5,628 nucleotides of DNA from JAKEGK01 sp036507695 (GTDB lineage Bacteria; Pseudomonadota; Gammaproteobacteria; SZUA-152). Shown here piece by piece: positions 1 to 4,867 of the stretch. The notes beneath the pieces were generated by a model that saw only the letters and a program-made list of their open reading frames with translations, did no database searches and was not told the origin of the DNA. Location: contig DATCIR010000048.1 of NCBI GenBank assembly GCA_036507695.1, positions 1-5,628 on the forward strand. Reading direction: 5' to 3'. A program made the translations under genes and the position numbers. Positions within the stretch are counted from its first letter, which is position 1; every line of letters starts with the position of its first letter.

Positions 1-54
1 CCTGGCCGCAGACGCCCCCGGCAGGAGACACCGGCGCCGCCCACGGGTGAGTAG
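1..54 (+). CDS. Possible 3' end of an upstream gene (partial, very tentative)
   Basis: In frame 1 the first 17 codons are open and end at TAG (52-54), giving a Pro- and Arg-rich tail, PGRRRPRQETPAPPTGE. Bases 1-50 have 40 G or C out of 50, far above the rest of the window, and the composition falls immediately after this stop, which is why I take it as the end of a gene. Frame 2 is also open, to TAA at 92-94, and frame 3 to TGA at 48-50, so the frame is not proven. A weak inverted repeat (AGTTAC at 53-58 with GTAATT at 91-96) followed by T residues could terminate this gene. No family can be assigned from 17 residues. Confidence 0.2.
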   Translation, partial: PGRRRPRQETPAPPTGE

Positions 55-202
55 TTACGCCGATTTAATAATAGCAAGGCCTAGAACGCGGTAATTTTTC
101 ACAAAATGGGGTGTGTTAATTCACTGACGTCAATTGCTAGCCGTGGTTATAGTTAGGGCAGGGATTGGGAGCAAAATAATTTATAAGAGGCTGGCAATAC
201 CA

Positions 203-829
203 ATGGCAAAATGGCTTTCTTTTTTGAGGGCTCGTTCGTTTGTGCGCAAATTGGGACTGAAAAATAATCAGCAATGGCGTGCGTATGTGCGGGGCCGGTA
301 TGAGCATTTGGGCAAAAAACCGGACAACATACCTTCCAATCCCAATCTGGTATACGCGGACTGTGGATGGCAAGGATACGGGGACTGGCTGGGTAATGGG
401 AATGTATCGACCCGTTTACGGCGCTACCGGCCTTACACGAAAGCTAAGGCGTTTGTGCGAAAACTCGGTTTGAATAGCGAAAACGAATGGCGTTTATACG
501 TCAAAGGCAAATTACCGCAACTGCCTGAAAAACCAGTCGACATACCCGCCAGTCCGCACATGAGTTATGCGAATAGCGGATGGAAGAGCTATGGCGACTG
601 GTTGGGAACCGGCAATATCTCTTACAATCAGACACAGTGGCGGGCGTTTAATAAAGCGCGTCTTTATATCAGAAAATTGCGGTTAAGAAATAGTGCCGAA
701 TGGCGCAAATATTGCCGTGGCGAGGTCCGCAAGGGTACCAAGCCCTGCGATATACCCGCGACACCCTACAAGGTCTACGAAGGCAAGGGGTGGAGGGGTA
801 TGGGCGATTGGTTGGGGCATAAAAGGTGA
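203..829 (+). CDS. Small protein of three phage-integrase-type repeat units
   Basis: The 208-residue product is almost entirely three copies of a unit of about 62 residues, at roughly residues 5-66, 77-137 and 147-207. Each unit reads: A-R/K-x-F/Y-V/I-R-K-L-x-L, then W-R-x-Y, then K-P-x-D/N-I-P, a short P-x-x-x-Y stretch, G-W-x-x-x-G-D-W-L-G. This matches the repeat usually called the phage-integrase or integrase repeat unit, known from the N-terminal parts of some bacterial integrase-like proteins and from algal proteins; its biochemical role is not established. No catalytic tyrosine-recombinase domain follows: the protein stops right after the third GDWLG. The product is strongly basic, so nucleic-acid binding is plausible but inferred. 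I chose ATG at 203 because the repeat begins directly there and AAGAGG lies at 185-190, with a rather long 12-base spacer; a TTG at 134 would add 23 residues without repeat similarity. It stands alone, with no partner gene close by. It may be a complete small protein or the surviving repeat part of a larger integrase. Confidence 0.82.
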   Translation: MAKWLSFLRARSFVRKLGLKNNQQWRAYVRGRYEHLGKKPDNIPSNPNLVYADCGWQGYGDWLGNGNVSTRLRRYRPYTKAKAFVRKLGLNSENEWRLYVKGKLPQLPEKPVDIPASPHMSYANSGWKSYGDWLGTGNISYNQTQWRAFNKARLYIRKLRLRNSAEWRKYCRGEVRKGTKPCDIPATPYKVYEGKGWRGMGDWLGHKR

Positions 830-909
830 TGTTAAGCCCGCGGGTTGGCATGGGAGTGACAAGGGACCAGGGAGTGGAACCTGAAGTTTTATGCAACACC
901 CAATAACGG

Positions 910-927
910 CATTAGCTAACGCTAATG
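910..927. repeat. Perfect 7-bp stem, 4-base loop hairpin
   Basis: CATTAGC (910-916) pairs exactly with GCTAATG (921-927) around the loop TAAC. A G·T wobble at 909/928 could lengthen it by one pair. No T run follows, so it does not look like an intrinsic terminator. It lies 8 bases upstream of a Shine-Dalgarno-like AAAGGGA (936-942). It could be a transcript structure or a binding site for a dimeric regulator; nothing decides between them. Confidence 0.55.
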
Positions 928-948
928 TTCTAGGTAAAGGGATTTTGT

Positions 949-1170
949 ATGCGAATTGTCCAAAGACGCCGCACAGCTACTCATCAGCCCCAATTTAGGC
1001 ATATCATTACCCAGCATCGCGCAACTTACCCAGTCACGGCTACTGCGCATGGCACAAGGTTTTTCCAAGGGTATTTAGAAGGTAGAAGTCTCAAAGCCAC
1101 TATTTTATGTCGTGGTTTCCAGGGGTATCTACTGATGTGCCTACTTGTATATACTGATGCGCCTACTTAA
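949..1170 (+). CDS. Doubtful small ORF, 73 residues
   Basis: This ORF begins at ATG with AAAGGGA at 936-942, a 6-base spacer, which is better spacing than most short ORFs here. The product is rich in Arg, Thr, His and Gln at the start and turns hydrophobic near the end (LLMCLLVY). It holds two similar segments, FFQGYLE (about residues 38-44) and FQGYLL (about 57-62), which reflect an imperfect DNA repeat. I do not recognise a family, and the 3' end runs through the 22-base tandem repeat at 1130-1168, so the frame may be open by chance. Neighbours give no hint of function. I keep it only because of the ribosome-binding site. Confidence 0.2.
   Translation: MRIVQRRRTATHQPQFRHIITQHRATYPVTATAHGTRFFQGYLEGRSLKATILCRGFQGYLLMCLLVYTDAPT
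1130..1168. repeat. Imperfect tandem repeat, 22-base period
   Basis: TACTGATGTGCCTACTT (1130-1146) recurs as TACTGATGCGCCTACTT (1152-1168), with one T/C difference in 17 bases and a start-to-start distance of 22 bases. Upstream, a looser pair (GGTTTTTCCAAGGGTATT near 1059-1076 and GGTTTCCAGGGGTATC near 1114-1129) hints that this part grew by local duplication. A near-two-turn spacing on one face of the helix would also suit a pair of operator half-sites. Confidence 0.7.
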
Positions 1171-1381
1171 GTGGTCTGCATGGCGTTTCTGATACAGCAG
1201 GATGTCAATTGGCAGTCTCTCGCGATGCTCAGCGATATTAATAACACGCATTACTATAAATAAATCAACACGCTCCCCCATGTTGTAGCCAAAAACGGAG
1301 ATGATTTTGTAAGAAAAAGAGAAGGTTTCCAATTCAGTTTGCTGGCGTATAATGGCTCGCGTTTGGGTGTAAAACAATAAG

Positions 1382-1411
1382 TTGTCAATAAGACAAATCA
1401 AAGCATAAGAT
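1382..1411 (+). promoter_or_regulatory. Possible sigma70-type promoter for the NTF2-domain membrane protein
   Basis: TTGTCA (1382-1387) matches the -35 consensus TTGACA in five of six bases, and TAAGAT (1406-1411) matches the -10 consensus in five of six, with an 18-base spacer. Transcription would start about 28 bases ahead of the ATG at 1447, leaving a short leader that contains the inverted repeat over the ribosome-binding site. It is the best promoter-like pair seen before this gene, but it is only a sequence match. Confidence 0.42.
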
Positions 1412-1422
1412 ATTTATTAACT

Positions 1423-1439
1423 ACCTGAAATTTACAGGT
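1423..1439 (+). promoter_or_regulatory. Inverted repeat overlapping the ribosome-binding site
   Basis: ACCTG (1423-1427) is complementary to CAGGT (1435-1439) around a 7-base loop. The right arm is also the Shine-Dalgarno sequence (AGGTG, 1436-1440), 6 bases before the ATG at 1447. If the stem forms in the mRNA it would cover the ribosome-binding site. With five pairs it is weak, and as a near-symmetric 17-base DNA site it could equally be an operator. Confidence 0.35.
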
Positions 1440-1446
1440 GTAGACC

Positions 1447-3138
1447 ATGAATCAACAGGTGCAGGTTTCGACGAAAGCTACAGAAGCGATCGTCGCGGAA
1501 GATGGGCGTGTCCAGAGCAAAATCAACAATTATGAAACGACTATAGGCAGTCACGCCGAAGACCGGCGTTCGAATTTATCCCGCGCTGTTAACAATAATT
1601 ATAATTCCGTGAATAAAAAAACCACAAATACCGGCAAGCGCGGCGCAAAGGCGACTTTGCAGCGTTATGCAATGTACGTTGCGATTGCTTTGGTGGCCAT
1701 TGGATTTGCCTGGAGTGTTTCATCCTTTTTCCTATCCACCAGGAAACCCTTGATAATTCGCGACACAACGAAAACCGGCGCCGAGGCTATTGAAGAACAT
1801 TCCTCATCCGAGCTGCAGTTGGAAACAATTGCCAACTCAATTATCCACGACGGTAAATGGAATCCCGCGCGAATCGGTTTATTTATACAGGAATGGAACA
1901 AGAATAGCCGGGTGGAAAAAGATACTTACAGAACTGAAATCTGGTACCGGCATTTCCGTTATCGATTGCAGCAGAAAATCCGCTATGAGCAAAGTATCGG
2001 TGTATTTCCCCCGGACGGCAATTCTTCGAGTGCGCATCCATTGATGGAGTTGGCGTCTGCTCTGGAAATATCGAAATCCAGCGCCACTCAAGGCGAGGTG
2101 CATCTCGGCAAAAAAGCGTTCAGTGACCTCGACGCGGAAGATGAGCAGACCTTGGCATTTTTCGAAGCGATAAAACCCAGGGAATTGCAAACTAATACCG
2201 GTAAGGCAGCCGTTGCAGTGGCTGCTGCACGCGGTGGCGAACTGCTGGAAACAGCGAAACCCGCAACGATCCAGTCGTCATCTATTGGGGAAAGGACGGC
2301 GGCGGATGATAAGAGTTCCGCGGTTACCGGCGGGGAACAGCCTATCAACGATGCTGACATCAAGCGTGTGCTCGATCAATATGCGACAGCTTATGCGCGA
2401 GGTGACATGCAACAGATGGCTTCATTGTTCGGAGGGGAGGATCCTGAGCACGGCAAACAAATTATTGCTGAGTTAAAAAATAATTATGAATTGTTGTTTG
2501 CCAATAGCAATAAGCGCGATGTCAATTTTGATGGGTTAAATTGGCGTGTAACCGGTAATAGGGCGGAAGTGCGCAGCAACTATCGAGCGGCTATAGAATT
2601 AAAGCACAATAAAGGTACCCAACTTGTCACCGCCAACGTAAAGCTGGAAATGCAATTATTAAATAATGATCTGAAAATCGGCCGGCTTGAATTGTTGGAC
2701 CGAAAGGTCAATGTCCTGACACCGGAATTGAACCTTGCTTCCAGCGGAAAATCCGCGAAATCGGACGTTCCCACCGCGGCGGAACTGCAGGATGTAGTGG
2801 CGCGTTTGATTGGCGCGTATGAAAACGGCGATGTCAAAGTGCTTGCAAGCTTGTTTGCAAAAGACGCGAAAACCAACGACCGGAATGGATTGAAGGATAT
2901 TGAGGCGGATTATAGCCGATTGTTTGCCAATAGTTCCGAACGGCAGATGTTCATACAAAACATGGCGTGGTCACGTGATAAAAATGCCGCCAAACTCAGT
3001 GGGGATCTGGCGGCTATCGTATTTGCCCGGGGTGGCGAGCCGTTTTATTCAATGCAAGGCAAAATTCAGATAGTCGCTAAACGTGTTGGGAACAAGGTTT
3101 TAATAACTCATCTGTATCATAAAGCGAGTCCAGAATAG
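1447..3138 (+). CDS. Single-pass membrane protein with tandem NTF2-like domains
   Basis: The 563-residue protein has a polar, Asn- and Lys-rich N-terminal part (1-72), one transmembrane helix (about 74-97) preceded by basic residues, and a long region likely on the periplasmic side (about 98-563). Residues 121-185 look helical, with conserved-looking aromatics (WNPARIGLFIQEW and EIWYRHFRYRL). Residues 186-300 are low-complexity linker. Two NTF2/SnoaL-like domains follow, at about 300-423 and 443-559. They share a pattern: a helix with A-Y-x-x-G-D-x-x-x-x-A-S-L-F, then Y-x-x-L-F-A-N-S, then a W in a strand and a closing strand pair, so they look like an internal duplication. NTF2-like folds serve as binding cups or scaffolds as well as enzymes; no catalytic set is evident, so I infer a scaffolding or ligand-binding role in the envelope. 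The start is supported by AGGTG six bases upstream. No operon partner lies nearby. The domain-fold call is fairly firm, the function unknown. Confidence 0.85.
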   Translation: MNQQVQVSTKATEAIVAEDGRVQSKINNYETTIGSHAEDRRSNLSRAVNNNYNSVNKKTTNTGKRGAKATLQRYAMYVAIALVAIGFAWSVSSFFLSTRKPLIIRDTTKTGAEAIEEHSSSELQLETIANSIIHDGKWNPARIGLFIQEWNKNSRVEKDTYRTEIWYRHFRYRLQQKIRYEQSIGVFPPDGNSSSAHPLMELASALEISKSSATQGEVHLGKKAFSDLDAEDEQTLAFFEAIKPRELQTNTGKAAVAVAAARGGELLETAKPATIQSSSIGERTAADDKSSAVTGGEQPINDADIKRVLDQYATAYARGDMQQMASLFGGEDPEHGKQIIAELKNNYELLFANSNKRDVNFDGLNWRVTGNRAEVRSNYRAAIELKHNKGTQLVTANVKLEMQLLNNDLKIGRLELLDRKVNVLTPELNLASSGKSAKSDVPTAAELQDVVARLIGAYENGDVKVLASLFAKDAKTNDRNGLKDIEADYSRLFANSSERQMFIQNMAWSRDKNAAKLSGDLAAIVFARGGEPFYSMQGKIQIVAKRVGNKVLITHLYHKASPE

Positions 3139-3153
3139 TTTCCGGTCGTCGTG

Positions 3154-3197
3154 GCTGGAATATCCCCGCTTACGTCTATGGAACAGAATATTCCGGC
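3154..3197. repeat. 10-bp inverted repeat between converging genes
   Basis: GCTGGAATAT (3154-3163) pairs with ATATTCCGGC (3188-3197), with one T·G wobble and a 24-base loop. It lies just beyond the stop of the NTF2-domain gene and overlaps the last codons of the converging GAF gene remnant. It could act as a two-way 3'-end structure, but no T run follows on either side, so an intrinsic terminator is not well supported. Confidence 0.4.
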
Positions 3198-3603
3198 GCA
3201 GAACTGTTAGTTACCGCCGTTTCAGCGTCAAGAATGGATTCAGTCCGAAGATAATGACTAACGCGTAGAGCCAATGACTCAACATATTGATAGTCAGCCT
3301 GTGTAAAAGCAGGCTGCTTGGGTTTGAGAGAAGAAAAATTCAGGGTTCCCCAAATCCGATTGTTTATTAGTAGCGGGGTGGCGATATATGCACGCAGCTG
3401 CGTATTGCGGTAGCATGGGTGTTTCAGCATTTCAGTAATTTCAGCCACGTCATCATAAGTCATGGTGAGCTTTTTCGTTATCACGTCCCTGCAATAGGTA
3501 TTTCCCAGTTCAAATATCTCTCCCTGTTTTATTTCATCGTAATCGGAAATGCATAGACAGTACCTTCCAATAATAATTTTCTGAGAGCCATGTCATGGTG
3601 CAT
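3176..3603 (-). pseudogene. GAF-domain gene, apparently broken by a frameshift
   Basis: Read on the minus strand, codons from about 3585 down to 3176 encode most of a GAF domain: GEIFELGNTYCRDV, HPCYRN, LRAYIATPLLINNRIWGTLNF, then a closing helix FTQADYQYVESLALRVSHYL (motifs given in pieces). This agrees with the small-ligand-binding GAF class found in bacterial signalling proteins, with the TYC and Y-I-x-x-P-L ... G-T-L-N-F landmarks. That frame has no ATG before the core: it is open only from after a TGA near 3592, and the first usable codon is GTG at 3482-3484, inside the domain. An ATG at 3601-3603, with GAGG ten bases upstream, opens a different frame that encodes a plausible GAF first helix (MALRKLLLEGTVYA) and stops at 3529-3531. 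Loss of one base (or gain of two) between about 3570 and 3540 would join the two pieces. No output domain follows. A shorter functional protein from GTG at 3484 (102 residues) is possible but would lack part of the fold. Confidence 0.62.
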
Positions 3604-3936
3604 AATGTCAGAACCTCAATTCAACAATACAATATATAGTACATTGCGCGCCGTTTGAGGTGGAACTGGGGCGATGTTGCAAGGTAATTACCGGTCCTGT
3701 TTCCATGATTTTAGATACCGCGCGGAGCGGCAAAGATTCTGACATGTTAAACATCTATAAAATTCGATCAAATACTGGAAATGCAGGGGCCGAAGTAACC
3801 GGAGCGGCGGGCTTTGTTGAGATCAAAAATCAGCGATGCGCTGCCGGCTGTGCGCCTATAATCAATGCGCCAAGACGGGTTGTAAACTGCCAGTGACCTA
3901 AATATTAACCGTGAAACTCGGAATAATTAATTACCG
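3604..3936. other. Spacer without a convincing gene
   Basis: The only open frame of note on the plus strand (3660-3896, GTG start) lacks a ribosome-binding site and resembles no family I know. The stretch contains a short palindrome ATGTTAAACAT (3744-3754), a perfect TATAAT (3857-3862) bracketed by two TGCGCC copies (3851-3856 and 3866-3871), and a possible promoter closer to the next gene. Bases just upstream of the broken GAF gene are AT-rich (3625-3645), as a promoter might be, but I cannot pick out a clear -35/-10 pair there. Confidence 0.5.
3880..3908 (+). promoter_or_regulatory. Possible promoter for the four-helix membrane protein
   Basis: TTGTAA (3880-3885) and TATTAA (3903-3908) are separated by 17 bases; each matches its sigma70 consensus in four of six positions. 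Transcription would begin about 20 bases before the ATG at 3937. A perfect TATAAT lies upstream at 3857-3862 but has no matching -35 at the right distance. The assignment is weak. Confidence 0.27.
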
Positions 3937-4806
3937 ATGACTGCAGAAATTAACCATTCAGGATTACCTTTCAAGAAATTAATACTGTCCATTGCTGCTT
4001 TGGTATGCGCGATGGCCGCGCTATCCGGCGTGATCGATGAAGAAGGCGTGACTTATACGGATGAAGCGTTTAAACGGGCGTTGATTACTTTTGGCATCGC
4101 CAGGGGATTAAACGGTGTGATTTCGGTGGCCCAAGGTACGGAAATCGCGGTGCATCCCGCCGGGTTTGGAGTTAACTTCACACCCGGTCAAATACTGGAC
4201 CCCGTTAATGACCTTGTTGAACAATTCTCCTGGATAATGCTGGCGAGTTCGGCGTCGTTGGGGATACAAAAAGTGTTACTGACGATTAGCGCGACAACGG
4301 TAGTGACCTGGCTGCTGGTGTGTTTGTTGATTGTCTATTTGATTTCGGTCTGGCGCGCTGACGGGTTCCCGGTCGAGTTCAGAAAGTTTCTCCTGTTTTT
4401 ATCCGTGGTACTGTTGTTTATACGGTTCTCGGTGCCCTTGGCGGCCATAGGCAGCGAGGGTTTATATTGGTACTTTTTACACGAGCAATATGTCGAGTCC
4501 AGCGCAGGACTGGAAAATACCCAGTATAATTTCAGCAAAATAGGTAATGAGCAAGTTGCACCCGATACCAAAGAGCAGGGCGATTTAATAAACCGGGCCA
4601 AGAAGATATTTGAATCGGCGAGTCAGGGCATTTCCATCAATGACCGGATAGATAAATACAAGGAAGCGGCTGCTGACGCCACCAAACATGCAATTAACCT
4701 GACCGTGGTTTTTGTCATTCAGACAGTAATGTTTCCGTTGCTGTTTCTCTGGATCATCTTCCGCGGCGCCAAGGCAATATGGGCAAAACTGTTGGCCGCC
4801 GCATGA
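3937..4806 (+). CDS. Four-helix integral membrane protein of unknown function
   Basis: The 289-residue product has four likely transmembrane segments: about 14-32, 118-138, 149-172 and 254-277. Between the first two lies an 85-residue loop that looks structured and conserved, with the landmarks FGIARGLNGVISVAQGTE (about 52-69), a VHPAGFGVNFTPGQ stretch (about 72-85) and D-P-V-N-D-L-V-E-Q-F-S-W (88-99). Between helices three and four lies a polar loop of about 80 residues, ending in a charged, probably amphipathic helix (RAKKIFESASQGISIND, then DKYKEAAADATKHA). I have the impression that the first loop recurs in hypothetical membrane proteins of other proteobacteria, but I cannot name a family or function. 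The first helix could instead be an uncleaved signal anchor. The start has only a poor ribosome-binding site (CGGA about 15 bases upstream), yet it immediately precedes the hydrophobic N-terminus and no better start is visible. It converges with the PKD-protein gene, 61 bases apart, and is not in an operon. Confidence 0.83.
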   Translation: MTAEINHSGLPFKKLILSIAALVCAMAALSGVIDEEGVTYTDEAFKRALITFGIARGLNGVISVAQGTEIAVHPAGFGVNFTPGQILDPVNDLVEQFSWIMLASSASLGIQKVLLTISATTVVTWLLVCLLIVYLISVWRADGFPVEFRKFLLFLSVVLLFIRFSVPLAAIGSEGLYWYFLHEQYVESSAGLENTQYNFSKIGNEQVAPDTKEQGDLINRAKKIFESASQGISINDRIDKYKEAAADATKHAINLTVVFVIQTVMFPLLFLWIIFRGAKAIWAKLLAAA

Positions 4807-4814
4807 ATAGCCCG

Positions 4815-4832
4815 ATCGGCGCTTGTGCCGGT
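4815..4832. terminator. Weak hairpin between two convergent genes
   Basis: CGGC (4817-4820) pairs with GCCG (4827-4830) around a 6-base loop, extended by an A-T pair and a T·G wobble (4815-4816 with 4831-4832). It lies 9 bases past the stop of the four-helix membrane protein gene. It is followed by TTCGT rather than a T run, so if it helps end transcription it is not a textbook intrinsic terminator. Confidence 0.25.
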
Positions 4833-4867
4833 TTCGTCCATGTTGCCGGATTTACATCCTATTTATA

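Larger units (their letters stand above)
830..1381. other. Long spacer with no convincing gene
   Basis: No open frame here shows recognisable protein similarity. Just after the preceding stop lies the palindrome CCCGCGGG (837-844), and a weak 4-bp stem (CAGG 868-871, CCTG 880-883) is followed by TTTT at 887-890; neither is a convincing terminator. Further along are a perfect hairpin at 910-927, a doubtful small ORF at 949-1170, two TTACCCAG copies 19 bases apart (1007-1014 and 1026-1033), and a near-perfect repeat at 1130-1168. The region may hold decayed mobile or intergenic DNA; its origin cannot be told from sequence alone. Confidence 0.6.

Noticed and set aside
134..202. N-terminal extension of the integrase-repeat protein from TTG at 134
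   Set aside because: The extra 23 residues lack repeat similarity, and the ATG at 203 has its own purine-rich upstream site at the beginning of the first repeat.
831..837. GTTAAGC, matching the integron attC core GTTRRRY
   Set aside because: No partner RYYYAAC at a suitable distance and no imperfect palindrome between such sites; a single heptamer is expected by chance.
837..890. Terminator for the integrase-repeat gene
   Set aside because: CCCGCGGG has no loop, and the 4-bp stem before TTTT at 887-890 is too weak to call.
1141..1401. 86-residue minus-strand open frame
   Set aside because: It needs a TTG start, has no ribosome-binding site, overlaps the tandem repeat and the promoter of the next gene, and its product resembles no family I know.
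1879..2363. Minus-strand open frames inside the NTF2-domain gene
   Set aside because: Antisense shadows: Ser- and Arg-rich products with no motifs, opposite a continuous frame with recognisable domains.
3660..3896. 78-residue plus-strand open frame
   Set aside because: GTG start without a spaced ribosome-binding site and no recognisable motif; the internal ATG at 3744 is no better.
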